The translations under genes and the position numbers were made by a program. Shown here in pieces: positions 1 to 12,553 of a stretch of 64,000 nt of DNA. The stretch covers positions 930,001 through 994,000 of the forward strand of contig WTXD01000003.1 in NCBI GenBank assembly GCA_022496205.1, read 5' to 3'. Within the stretch, counting starts at the first letter, position 1, and each line of letters starts with the position of its first letter. This stretch comes from Gloeopeniophorella convolvens (Eukaryota; Basidiomycota; Agaricomycetes; Russulales). The notes under the pieces were generated by a model, which worked only from the letters and a program-made list of their open reading frames with translations, was not told the origin of the DNA and did no database searches.

Positions 1-2973
1 GAGAAGTTACCAGGGTCCGGCAACGGACGGGGGGCAGCAAGGAGAGATGAGAGCATTTATAAAGTCGTTATGACTCGAGTTGAGAGGATGGCTCTCGTTC
101 AGAGCCGCGTGAAGCATGTAACGAGCGAGAGTTGGTTGTTGTTGCTGTCGACGGATGCACTTGCGAAGGGGAGACCTGCCCAGACCAACGTTCGTTTCTA
201 CTTACGTAATCCGATCACGGTCAACTCCAGATTTGCTTCCGGCGTCAACGCGTCGACGATTACGATTTTCCAAAGTCCACCGACCTGCAGTGGGGAGTTT
301 TGTGCAGCACCACCTTTAGTTTACTCCAGCACCAAGTCCTACGGCTATTCTCCTTCCTCTTTGGCTACTCTATTCAAGACTGTCGCATAGCCTCGCGCAG
401 TCGGACCGAACTGCGTGCCAACGGTGCACGACAGGCCTTTCCATCTCCGATGTCATCCGAGTGATCCACCCAAAAGAATTGGTGGTTTGGCACACCCATG
501 CCATAAGGAAGTTTCAGAGCGACCTCGGTGAAGTTTGGGCGGCGGAGCCGGCAGGTTAGGCGCACCGAGTTCTCCAAGGAGATGAGATACTGACTCTTGG
601 GGAGGTGGCAGCAAGTGGTAGCATGGCTCCATCATGCTCCCACCGGCAGTTCACAACTCTTTTTGTCTCGGCAGCCGTCCCCCCAAAGGCCGGATCATGG
701 AAGCCCACAACCTATGTCCTTAATATCCTTAACTTGTTCATTCTTGTCTGCAGCTGGTATCTCCGATTTGTGACTGCTCCCGTCTTTGACCAAGTTCATT
801 ATTCCTAAGGCCAAGTTTCCCGAGCCGTTGTGGACACTGCATCTACACCACCAGAAAACCCGGGATTCAAGGGCTTTACATCCTCGGCGAAACTGTGAGT
901 ATCCTACTTTTTGGGCTACAGACGTTGACTACGGCGCTGATCTGCATGGCGTGGGGAACACCGGTCCGCAATGCGAGTTGCAAGAAAGTTTAACTATGCT
1001 AGTTCGACTGTGGAGCCGTGGTGTTCCGACGCATATCTCTGTGTTTGAGCACATCCGTCAACCGAAGACATGAGACACCTTTAATCTAGTAGCGGTGCCG
1101 CGACGGTCGAGACAATCTGGTATCACTGCGCACTCCGAATCCGAATAAGTTACTCGGTACGTGCGGAACGAAGTGTCTGAGGCTGCTTGCGTCCGGCATC
1201 TGGAAAATCCCTTACTGTGGCTCTTTCCAGAATACCGTTATTCTTAGTTTTCTACCCATCTCCAGTTGACGGTCCTGCGCCAATCTTCGGAGACTACATG
1301 AAAAATAACACCGTACTCATGGAAAGCCGCTACAGGGTCAATATCCTGCCACGCGACAATGGTTAACCCACCTTGGAGTCTTGACCGCTTCGTGGTCTAC
1401 AATGCACCACCCTCGATCAATCAATGGCCGATTATACCTAGTCACACCTCCCAAAGTTACAAATCCGCGCGTAAAGCCAACCCAAGGATAGGTGGTAGTG
1501 AGGGGGAGGGCTACCGATATGTAATATGGCGCCCTCACGGCATGTAAGTACACCATTTGGAGTTCTGATGAAGTCGCACAAGGTAAACTAATTCCGGAGT
1601 CTCGCTAGCAGCTCGTGTAACCCGATTTTCAGGCTGGCACTTTCTAAGCGGTTGTCTGCACGGGCGGCCCAGCTTCGCTATCCGACGAGGTGGGGTACAC
1701 GCAGGGCTCCGTGTCGGAACCAATCCGGCGCGGAGGCCCTCGGGGTGTGTGCCGAACGATATCCCCTCAGGTAACCGAGAGGCCTTCTCATGTCCCGTCT
1801 CGTCTGAAGACATGGGCGCAGATAGGCGCAGATCCAGCGTTTTGTCCTCATCCGCGCATATTTACGAGCCCAGTTGCAACAGGTTGTAACAGCCCTCCTA
1901 CACAAGCGGCACTAGGTGACACCGTGCATCCCTTCACTAGTAGATGCACAATACCTTAGCAGTGCGGGATGCACAGCGAACCTCCGCGGAATTTAACTAC
2001 CATCTCTGCTCCACTCCGACCAACCAATTCAACCCAGTATCCTCGTAGTCTCCGCTGTCGACCTTATTAGTGTCCTCGTACGTCACTAGATTCGCGAGTG
2101 TCCGAACCTCTGAGCAAAGTTTGATCTCACTTCAGCTTCCTTGTTGATGCTGCCCGTGCAGGACTGGTATTGGTTCAGGAACTGTCGTACTGCGCGCCAT
2201 CCAGTCAACTGTACCTGGCTGATCCGATGCCACTGGCATTCGATGTACCTAATCTGAATGACAAATCATCTTGGGGGCTTATGGAATGGCAAGATGAGAG
2301 GTGGAGAAGGGCGTCAATATGCGCGCCTGGTAACTGTTGCTTATGCGACCAAATCAACGTCCTTAGCAATCAGTTCTGACGGTAAAACTGTTAGGTCAAA
2401 CTTACAATATTGTCAGTTGAGATCGCACACCAGGCTATCTTTCAGGGTTATCTTGCTCCCAGTCGCCTCCGCCCGGGCTCGGCGGGGCGGTGTCCTGGAT
2501 TGGGAAGAGGAATCCGACGGCATCCGCGGATCTCCCCTCTAATTGGCTCAGACAGAAACGTAGAGTTCAAGGTCTATCGCTCAGCAGCCAGTCTAGACAG
2601 CCTAGGACGACTCATGCACATCGCACTCCCACTCGCTGACTCACTACAATGACCTTCCCACTGTGAAAGTTCTTCGTTAGGGGTCTGGATCCTCTCTGAC
2701 AATATTCATCCTTGATGTATGTCGATATACTTATCGCTGAACATGACACATAACATAACTATCATGTTCTTCAGGGATTTTCCAAAGTCGTAAGCCATCC
2801 AGTAACGATCGGGCCTGAATAGCATCGCGCAGCGGTCGTGGGTTCCGCGATGTAGTAGTTCGGCGATCATTGCAGGATAGAATAATAAGGGTATGCAGAA
2901 CCATGCACCAATTGTTATCGAATACCCCAAGTCAACGTACAATCACGGTCTAATTGATGGTCGCCTGTACAAC
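1..2973. other. No recognisable gene
   Basis: Only short open frames occur on both strands, the longest about 95 codons outside the next gene. None shows a family motif and none could be joined by splice sites into a convincing product. A splice-donor-like gtgagt follows a short open stretch near 895, but no partner exon was found. Base composition looks close to even. It may be intergenic or decayed sequence; no repeat unit was seen. Confidence 0.5.
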
Positions 2974-4583
2974 TCAATTGTCCCAATGTACGAAGACCAG
3001 CTCTTCGTTCCAAGCCTCTTGCTTCTCTCGATTGCCGGGACCGAGACAGCAGTCTCTCTCACAGGAAAAGATGAGGATCGTACCCCATTCCATGCCCCGT
3101 CCGTCCGTCTCTCCCTTCAACAATTTCCTGACTTGCTCCTGCCTTTGTTCATCTGTTGTGGGACCGTCTCTTGAATCAGTGTTAGAATCCCCACTCATAA
3201 TATTGATCAAGTTTGGCATGACTTGGCACTCGAACACGCGGGGCGCTCCGCAGTGGGGACAGGGTGGGACGGTCGAGGGATCGTACCCACGCCTAATGAG
3301 GGTTTGCTGCACATCGGATGCTGCCTTGGTGACATTCGTAACACCGGACCCCGCCGACGACAGAGGGAACAGCCTTTTGTACAGGTCGTCCGACGCAAAC
3401 GGGAGAGGGGCTCCGCCAAGTTCATACCTGACGATTCGGTATATGCTGCAATCAGACAAATAGTGCACCTGCGCGTAAAGGAAAAGCGCGCACCGCACAC
3501 ATTGCTGAGGTTCATGAGCTGCGCGCTCATTAAATCTGTCAAAGATATGATCCGTCTCCATCGAGTTCTCGTATTTCTCAGATGCCCAGTTATTGCTTTC
3601 TTGGCCATTACCATCTTCAGGGTTACCGTTATTGCTAACGTCCCTCTGCTTTTTTGGCGGGACAGTGTATTCGCTGACTGTGGAGAGGTATTGCGGAGGA
3701 TAGGATGGGGCGGACTGCCACAGCGGGTCGGTCAATGTCGTGGATGCAAGCGCCACGATCATCGATGAGACGGACGATGACGATACCGATTCATCGTCGC
3801 CGTCGTCGTCCGAATCGGTACTTTCTGCGCCTGGCGCCGAGCCATGCAATGTGGGCGCAGCAGAGGGCTGAGCCTGGGTCACTGCCCCGAACACGTCGGA
3901 GCCAAGACCAAAACGGGGAGCCACGCCCATATTTGTAGTCATCTGAACAGGATATCAACGCGACGCATTCAGCCACGTCGTACGCGACGCACAGCAAAGG
4001 GGTTGGTGTTTTGATGTCCTGACTTGCTTTCATCCAACTGAGCTGGCTTCGCTTGTTCGCACTCTCGCTTCTTCGCCAGCGCTTGTTCAAGCTTGGCGGC
4101 GTACTCCTCGTTATATCGCAAGCCACGCCATGCCCTGATGCTGTATAGGAAGTATCACACGCCTGTCTCATCACGCTGGACGTGCATTGGCGTACTCACC
4201 TGCCGTCCTTTCGTTGACAACCCGTTTTTGCGCACCCCCACAGGTACAGTGCCCTGTCATACGGACTGTCTTCGAACGGTGCCCACATCTGGACCAGGAG
4301 TTCCATCGGGCTTTTACAGTGCCGACAATGGCTCGAGTCATATGGCACTTTGTGAGAGAGCAGAGCCTGTGGTAAAAATTTTGTATGTATTCAAAGCAAT
4401 GTACATGACTTTTCGAGGGACATATCGTACGGGATGACCACCAATCCTAGAGACAGCCGCATCTTTGAGATCCGGTGAGGACTCTATGGCTCCATCGGGA
4501 ACCCCCAGAAGCACGGACGTTTCAACCTCGGAAACATTGTCGTCGTCTGAGTCCGACCAGTCTTCTAGCGGAGACATTGCCAT
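2974..4583 (-). CDS. TSR4: PDCD2/Tsr4 family protein (40S ribosome biogenesis chaperone)
   Basis: Four exons join in frame: 4583-4431, 4366-4200, 4140-3993 and 3942-2974, giving about 478 aa. The start MAMSPLEDWSDSDDD is followed by the N-terminal PDCD2 signature: a VLLGVPDG stretch, IGGHP, then CxxC (HCRHCK), WAPFEDSPYDRALYLWGC and IRAWRGLRYN. The C-terminal exon carries the PDCD2_C domain, with PPCPHCGAPRVFECQVMP followed by MEWGTILIFSC. An acidic, serine-rich linker separates the two. In yeast and animals the family binds newly made uS5 (Rps2) and assists 40S maturation in cytoplasm and nucleus. Length and both domains are intact, and all junctions are GT..AG. ATGs at 4583 and 4577 are both possible starts. 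Confidence 0.93.
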
Positions 4584-5975
4584 CCAGGTTCTTGAGTTCT
4601 GGAAATACTGATCAGTTGATCTGGCACAAGGAACGTAGGGAAAAGAAGAGGGAATCAGGAAAGCATGAATGGTATAGTTGATAAGAGTCGTCAGCGTGCA
4701 ATCCGACGAAAACTCGTAGAACCACACTTCAGACTCGTCATCTTGATTCATCACATAGGCGCAGCGATGAGGTATGCATTGCTGACCTATTACTCAGCGA
4801 TAGCAGTTGATTGATAGGCGCGTTTGTGAAGGTGACAGAGAAAAGGTGGCGTTGGTGGCGCGGTTTCAGCGGGGCGGAGGAGGGGCACAGCGGTGTAGAA
4901 AGGACCGTTGTCAGCGCTGTGGTGGCTGCGGGCAAAAATCATTGATGCCATAATCCAGAACTAAATTGGGCCTGTGCCACAAGCCTGCGGCCTGATTGCC
5001 TTGTTTGCCGGCAAAATATTTGAAAAATTCCGCGCGCATGTAAAATGTTAACACCATGAAGGGATCGGCGCCTTCGAGTGGCGTCTATGTCCGTCTGTGC
5101 CCCGCCCGCCGGCAAACGCGGCCTTGGACCCTTCAAGTCACCGCCGCTTGCCTTGCTCCAGTCACCGCTGCGCGGTTCACTGCCGGTCCGCCGTATCGGT
5201 TCGTCGGTCGTTCTATCTTGCTTGCCCTGGACACGTAGGAGCCAAGTTGGTGGTTTCTTCCCGCAACTACGATGTACCTGACCACATAGCAGCGGGGGCG
5301 GGGGGTATCCGACAACAGTTGTCCAATCGACGAACCCTTCGAGATCATGGAGCAAGCACGACAGTGTATCTTTCCTGATGACGACGGGATATATGCCCGC
5401 TCTTGAGGCGGTTCACACCTGGAGCTGTTATGGGGCCAGAGCCTGTCGCCCGCGCCGCCGCTGTCGTCAATGTACAGGTACGAGAGCTGCACCACACCAC
5501 CCATCGAGACAGTGTCAGTCCCAACCACCGCCCATATTCGCCGCATCGGCGTTTTGGAAATAGCGACACGCGGGGAGTCAGCCAGTCACAATGATTGCAC
5601 GTTACTTTCCTTGTTGGTGCAAGCTGGAGATGAATACCAAAACAGCGCCAAAGCTCTCTGGAGTGCGTCTCATCGAGGAACCAAGCGCTGGCCCGGAGTA
5701 GCGCGCTCGACATCAGATCCGGAATCACAGCAGCAACTCAAAGGGGAAGACGCTGGGGGACGTGAGAATACCGGTAATCTGCGTAGGATTCAGGGTCACA
5801 GAATGTGCAAGTGTTAATCGGGGCAGTGATGGCTAGCGCCAGCCGACCGGTGCCAGCTTCAATTGAGTATCTCTTGCTTCAGAACCTGACGCCGTACGCT
5901 CTGGGACATCACCAAGCTCTTCTTCCACCTTTATAATGCGCCGCGCTCGCTTCATCTCCCTCACTATCCGTTCCC
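4584..5975. other. Intergenic region between two divergent genes
   Basis: About 1.4 kb lies between the divergent PDCD2 and Zn2Cys6 factor genes. Open frames of up to about 138 codons exist on both strands (for example minus 5546-5133 and 5355-4939). They overlap one another, show no family motif and could not be joined to either neighbour. The stretch presumably holds both promoters. An unrecognised small gene cannot be excluded. Confidence 0.45.
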
Positions 5976-8900
5976 ATGTCTTCCCCTCCTTCTAAGAGGC
6001 GCTCTCCATCTCCCGCGCCAGAGCCTGCCAAGAAGCGCAGACGCGGTGCTACTCGGCTTTCATGTGCCGAATGTAGAAGGTCACTTCCCCTACGCCATCC
6101 TTCATCGTCACCATCGCTCACTCTCTTACCTATAGATTAAAGCTTCGCTGCGACCGAGGCATCCCCTGCAGCTCCTGCGTCAAGCGAGGCTGTGGTGCCA
6201 TCTGTCCGGATGGTAAAGTCTAGGGCTTCTTCACCGCACACTGAGGCTCACCTTCCTCGCAGGTTCTCTCACCACCGGCCAGGGTAATCGGTACGAACTT
6301 GCATTGACATGGGTCGACTACCTGCTCAAGGCTTTTCTACAGATTCGTGCTCGCCTCAACTCAAGAGTTACACGAAAAGATAACCGAGCTGTGCGCTCGC
6401 GTTCGCGAGCTCGAGGATGGACTCCGGGTAGCGAACGACAAGAATTCCAGCGATCCACACCCTCTTCTTTCTGAGGAGCTCTTGCTCGTCAAAGCACCTT
6501 TACAACGAGAGGCACCCCCACGAAACCCGATCACCATAAACCAACAGGAAGAGGAAAACAACCCAGACGTTGTAGACTCTTTCGGCACGCTGGCGATCAA
6601 ACCCTCAGGCCACACCAACTATTTCGGCCAGTTCGCAAACTCATGGGTGAGTCAGCACATGGCAGCTGACCTTCCAGTTCTCTGACGTTATTCGCTTTCG
6701 GTCCGGTAGTACTTCCTCCAGGTTAGACAGTCGTCCCGCGCCCAACTTCATTTGACTGACGCTCCTTTTTCATCTCCGCTTTAGAACGAGATGGAAGATG
6801 AAGTCAAGGATGACCGGGCACCTGAACTCCGGAACATCCTGCCAGCTGAGCTCCTGCAATACAGCGGTTCATTCCCATTGTCGCCCATGAATCGGCCGTC
6901 CCTCGACACCGTCAAGGAGCGCTTACGGAACTTGCACTGGTATCTGCCAACGGCAGAGAAAGCCTCAGAACTCCGCGACCTGTACTTCATGTACGCCGCG
7001 TGGATGTCAGTAACTATTTTCATTGCTGCATGCCATCGCATCGCCTTATACGAGACATTCAGGTACAACCCAATTTCGCTCTCGGAGTTCAACGCAACAG
7101 TGTCCTCCTCTCTGTTCGCATCGAACGGCCCCTCAGCGGCTGCCGATGAACCCAATGTCTTGGTGTCGCACAGGCTGTCAATCATGTTCATGGTTTGCGC
7201 TATTGGAAGCCTCATGGACACCCGACTTCCCTCATACAGCGTCGAGGCGGAGAAGTATCACCAGCTCGCTCGTGCAGCACTCTTCCAACACAGCGTCTTC
7301 GACGAGCCGACCCTTGGGGCTGTCCAGGCATTGGTAAGTGTAATCTTAAACAAAGGGATATGTCAATTAATGTGCCTTTCGTATAGTACTTGATGTCGTT
7401 CTACCTTTTCCTCTCTGATAGACATGGATCGTCCGGAGGTTCGCGTTGGGCAATCATGGGTATGGCCTCCAAACTTGCCCAAAGTGTACGTCCAATCTGT
7501 TCGATCGTACTGCTTGCCTTCGATACTGAGATTTTTGATAGATTGGACTGCGTGAGTTGGCAGATCAGCTTCTCCACGACAACTACTGAATGAGTACCCC
7601 TAATTGCAAATAGATCGTGACACAGGCCGTTGGAAATTGGACGCCCATGAAACTCAACGACGTCGAGAGGTCTTTTGGGAACTTTATGTATACGACTCGT
7701 GGCAGGTAAATGGACTCATCAGAATGTCTTGACGCCCCTAACACATATTGTGTTGACAGTGTCTCACGTTCGGACGCCCACCTACATTTACGATGGCACA
7801 AGTGGATTGCAAGATGCCATTCGCGACTGACCCGTCTATTGATGATGCCTGTGCGCCCTATTCGCTTTCATGACGTATGGGAAACTGATGAAGGGATAGT
7901 CAACGCCTGGAAGCACCGCTTCTCCTCGGAGTGCATCGCAGCCGTCCACGATCAAGTCTTTGGAGCGAAGACACCAACATATGCCACTATCCTGCAACTG
8001 GACAGGAAGCTTCGCGCGTATCAGGTCCCGCCGGTCCTACAGATCGCCGGCTTCGGTTCTACATGCTCGGAGCCAAAACTTGGGTCCTATCCCGAATCGG
8101 TCCCGCTCATCTTGCAACGTCATATCGTGTTGGCTATCAGGGAAATGAGTTAGTGTTCTCTGATGCCCTTATCTGCATTCACTCACCATTTTGGTAGACC
8201 TGCTCTATATGCACCGTGGCTTCTTTGCGCGCGCGCTGAGTGATCATCCGAAAGACCCACTTGGCAGTCCCTACGGCACATCTGTGATCGCTGCATACCG
8301 AAGTGCGGGGTCTTTGATCGCGCTTATGCGCAATCTGCACTCGCAGCTGAAAGAGCCAATGGAGCGTATGTGGTTCCTTTGGACCCATATGTTCTCTTGT
8401 GCGGTACGCTCTTCAGGCATTACATCATTGACAGATTTCTGATGCACAATCTACGTGGTCTAGATCATCCTAGGATCGATTGTAACGCGCTGCCCTTCCC
8501 TCAGCCTGGCGCCTTCAGCGCTCGTGCAGCTCGATTCTGCATGCGCGCTCTTTGCCAAGGCCGCTCAGGGCTTCAAGGCGGAGAAAGTCTTGGTATGTCT
8601 CATTCATAACCCTTGGTAGTTCCAATCGACTGAACTGTGATCGACAGGATATCATGGTCAAACTCCGTGAGAAGGCTCATGCCAGCCTTCAGGCATTTAA
8701 GGAAGGCAGAGGGTCGCCCCTGATTCGCAGTGGGGCACCTTCCGGTTCCGAGGCTCCCACGGAAGAGGACGACGAATTGGCCATGCTCGGCGGAAAGACG
8801 CGCCTTGTCGGCAGTGGCTCAAGCACAACCACCCCTGCTTCGCCAAGCATCATTGAACAGTCGCCCGTGTCTCACAATCCTGTGGTTCCGTTCCCTTTGA

Positions 8901-9334
8901 AGCAGGGCCCTGACGAGCACGTGCACCCAAGCGTGCTGGACTATCTGCGTACGTTCGGACCTGCCCGCACCCCGTTGCCGTCGCAGCCCGCACCCACAAA
9001 CCGGGGCACCAACGTGCCCTTCGCGCCCCCACCCCTCTCCGACCCTGCCGCATTCTTCGACATTGCGGCGTCATACCCAAGTCCGTCCGTCACCGCGCAG
9101 TCATCTAGCCCACAGACGCCCTCAATGCTCGGGCTGACAGAGAACGGGCTCGACATGTCTGTCTTCCCTACGTATTTCCCGGTGTTCGACTACGGCAGCT
9201 CCATCGACACATTGTGTTCGCCCATCCACCTGGATATCCCTATCCCAGAAGACCAGGGTATGCAGAATACCACGCCTGAGGCCACGATGCAGAGTTCATG
9301 GCAGGATTTCATTATACAATTTGGGTTAAGTTAG
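5976..9334 (+). CDS. Fungal Zn(2)-Cys(6) transcription factor with fungal_trans domain
   Basis: ATG at 5976 opens a basic N-terminus (PAKKRRRGATRLSCAECRR). Exon 1 ends at 6079 and exon 2 starts at 6136, completing the zinc cluster CAECRRLKLRCDRG..PCSSC..C. Next come ICPDG, SLTTGQGNRFVLAS and a leucine-rich, coiled-coil-like segment (ELHEKITELCARVRELEDGL), probably for dimerisation. Later exons match the fungal-specific regulator domain: YHQLARAALF near 7.3 kb, GLHRDTGRWKLD and EVFWELYVYDSWQCLTFGRPP near 7.6-7.8 kb. A proline- and serine-rich tail with possible activating function ends at 9334 (FIIQFGLS). The protein is nuclear and DNA-binding, roughly 850-900 aa with many short introns; internal intron borders are only partly resolved. 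Its target genes cannot be told from sequence. Confidence 0.9.
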
Positions 9335-11411
9335 GCGCCATTATTTCTAGTCACTCACGCAGGATGGACACACTTGTAGACATAGACGACGACATCACTA
9401 GGATTATGCATGGATGTATTCACCTACTAAATCACCAACCACGACCTACACATTCATATGTACCCTAGAACCAACAGCATGGATTGGCCTAGCCTAGCTT
9501 ACTCACATGTACCTTAAAACGAATCTAACTTATCCTCATCTGCGATCTTGGGCGTGGTCTAAGAATGGGTTTGAGAAGCACTCCAATAACAATGACGCAC
9601 CCATACGGCCTTCGGACACGCAAGTTGATTAGATACGAGATCCGGGGCCTGCTGCACAGACGATGGGAGGCTGACGCGCATTGGTAGCTCGTGAACACGC
9701 GACATCCAAGGTGCTTCTGTTGTCCTCCAGTCCTCATCCACTTAGTACGACTTGGGGGAAAAATCGCCTAGTGTATGATAACATGGAAGACCTACAGCAC
9801 ATTACTGCGCGCAGAATGTATTTGTCAACAGGCGCCTCAGCGCTCAACTCACCCGCTGGAACGGGAAGGGAAACCCCAGGTTTCTGAGGGTGCGTGTGGT
9901 GCTCGGGGTGACTGCTCCTGGCGCCACCTTTTCCAGTGGGCCGAGCACTGTGTGCCGCGGTATAAGGCGCGATGGGTCTGTTCTTCTTCTTCCATATCCC
10001 AAAGTCTATTCAGGGAAAGCGCCCGGGAATATACGGGAGCCTCCGTTTCACCCGAGGTTGCGAATGTCGTAGCGGGACCTTTCGGTACACTCTTGGAAGG
10101 CGCTTCTGCTAACGAGTTAGATCTACGCATTCCCATGAGGGTGCTGTTGGTACTCAAGGAAAAAGGCGACAACGACTCAAAGTCAATGATAGACAGACTC
10201 TGTGGCGGCACTATTTGCAAAGGCGCTGAAGCCGCTTCTAACACCTGCCACAAGATGCTTTCGGGACATCCGATCTGGAACCCCATGGAAGAGCGACGAT
10301 GATGCGCTGAAGCAGACCACTGCGGAGTAAGTCAAACATGTTGAAGAGACATAGAATTACCGGACACAAGGAGATTCCGCGTAGCAGCATAGTCTGAGTA
10401 AATTGAGATCGGCGGAAGAATGCTGGTTGTGGAGTACCCTGGCGCGTCATCATGGCGCTCCTGCAAGCAGATCTCGAAGCAGAGCTAATCGGTAGAATAG
10501 ACGCGTTGCCCCTGCATCGCGCCCAGCACGACCGGCGCTGCGCGCTGTAGTCCCAGAATCGGGTCTTTGCGCATGGCTCGGGCCCGCGATGACCACCAAA
10601 GCATCCGTGCATCGGCCTACGTTGATAGGGTCCCTCTTTACCTTAACCCATCGTGCCCCATGCAGCTACAAGGCGGCTTTGTTGAGTGCCATACCGTTGG
10701 GATATTCGACCAGTAATACCTGATATTAATTGTTGAAACGGACGATACATACCTCGGCCTCGGCCATGAGCGCTGTACTTAACTGTCAATCTTCGAATGG
10801 TAACACTTTCCGCATTGATATCACAGATCTAAACAACCTCGGCAACCTGAGTGAAGATGAAGAAAAAGGTCACCCAGAGACGCACTACTCATCCTGGTAG
10901 TGGAGATGCCGATTGCTAGGTACCAACTGACGATTGAGATGAGGGCATTGGACCAGAGACCACAAGCAAAGAGCCGGTCGGGAGGGGCAATTGCCGGCTG
11001 ACTCCTGAGACAGAGCACATCAAGTTGGCTGTCCGCGTCTAGGAAGATTGGTACACCCAGAGGGCCCGCTTTGGCACGAATAAGTACTGCGCTCGCGCGC
11101 GACTAAGGTAAAATTTCTGCGCAGGGATTCCCCACCGGCGTGACGTCCCCCTCTCCCGTAAGGATGAAACAGTCCTGGAGCCAAGCGGCCCCTAGAGCGC
11201 TTATCAGCGGTTGGCATCAACTGCCATGGCCGACTGGAGGAAGAAAGCCTAACGTTGGCGTAGTGTGTGATCTGAGCACGTGGAATGCACGTGTTTGGGC
11301 GCGTGAGGCAGAGCGTCACGCCGAATGGCCCAAGTAGGAATGACATTCCGAACGGCAGCGCCTTTCACTTTCTGCTTTCCCACTCGCCTCCCCCCCTCCC
11401 GCCCACTCCCG
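9335..11411. other. Intergenic region with an unresolved coding-like stretch
   Basis: No gene is recognised with confidence. On the minus strand, 10286-9849 is a 145-codon open frame, rich in Ser and Pro, that reads like a disordered protein (for example SLSIIDFESLSPFSLSTNST). Near 10960-10880 a second minus-strand stretch has a hydrophobic segment (NALISIVSWYLAIGI). No consistent splice chain links them, so they are recorded as candidates only. The right end should hold the Rho3 promoter. Confidence 0.35.
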
Positions 11412-12553
11412 ATGCCACTGTGCGGCTCATCTTCATCAAAACCGTCCTTTGGCCGAGGGCGTCCCGTAAGGACATCTGATCCTACACAATCGCTGCGCCA
11501 ATGACAGCGTATATCGACAGGTCCAGCGCAAGGTCGTTGTCTGCGGAGATGGTGCATGCGGTCCGTATTTACCATCAATTTCCCCGATGTTCCTTGAATA
11601 TATACGTAAATGAGCAGGAAAGACTTCACTGCTAAACGTTTTTACGCGCGGCTTCTTCACCCAAGTCTAGTGTGTCTACTTTCATCTCTAGCGAAACCGC
11701 ATCCTAATCCCGACTATTAGCGAACCCACCGTCTTCGAGAATTATGTGCAGGATCTATTCGTTGATGATCAGGTGGTGGAACTGAGCTTATGGGACACTG
11801 CTGGTACGTGGCATACGTATCGTCTTACTCATTTTGCACCTAATAAATTACGAAAGGTCAGGAGGAATTCGACCGTCTACGCTCACTCAGCTATGCAGAA
11901 ACACACATTGTGATGATGTGTTTCTCGGTGAGCGCTAGCTTCGGCCGTCGACGTTAACTTGCCGTTCTGAATCTACATCAATCGGACAGGTTGACAATCC
12001 GACATCGTTAGAGAACGTTGAATCGAAGGTATGCCCACCGTCGTAACTCCTCTTGGCTACATTACATGCCATACCGCCCATCTCAGTGGCTTGATGAGAT
12101 ATTGGAATATTGCCCCGGTGTGAAGGTACGCCTTTGTTTACCTCAAGCACGGCCTGATGAACCCGCTCATCATTGCTCAGCTCGTGCTTGTTGGTAAGCG
12201 TTTGTCGAAACTTGAGTTGCCCCGAAGTAAATCTCCGTTAGCTCTCAAGTGCGATCTCCGGGATGACAGGTCAACTAAAGACCGCCTTGCACGATACGGC
12301 ATGCAGACAGTCCAGTACGAGGAAGGCCTTGCGACTGCACGCCGAATACGCGCTTCACGATACCTCGGTAGGCACCTCCAACTCGTACTGTCTTCTGTTG
12401 GACGTGTTCATTCACGTTCCGGTAGAATGCAGCTCAAAGCACAATCGTGGAGTTTCGGAAGTCTTCTACGAGGCTGCCCGTGTTTCCCTTACCACACGCG
12501 CCAAAGGACAGGGTGGTGGTGGAAGTGGGTCGGGGGGGTGTATCGTGATGTGA
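11412..12553 (+). CDS. RHO3: Rho3-type small GTPase
   Basis: Ten exons join in frame: 11412-11465, 11521-11560, 11618-11669, 11721-11803, 11857-11927, 11990-12028, 12087-12125, 12181-12193, 12242-12367 and 12426-12553, giving 214 aa. The start [11 protein letters not shown] leads into [19 protein letters not shown] (P-loop), [20 protein letters not shown] (switch I), [14 protein letters not shown] (switch II), ALKCDLRDD (base recognition, where Ras has NKxD) and ECSSK. It ends with a Gly/Ser linker and the CAAX box CIVM, so it should be prenylated and membrane-bound. The [15 protein letters not shown] segment fits Rho3 better than Cdc42 or Rho1. Rho3 directs polarised exocytosis and actin. 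Exon 8 is only 13 nt. No single frame shows more than a fragment of this gene. Confidence 0.95.

Noticed and set aside
2706..2942. 78-codon minus-strand frame with two hydrophobic stretches
   Set aside because: It has no family match, no neighbouring exons and even base composition, so it is not distinguishable from chance.
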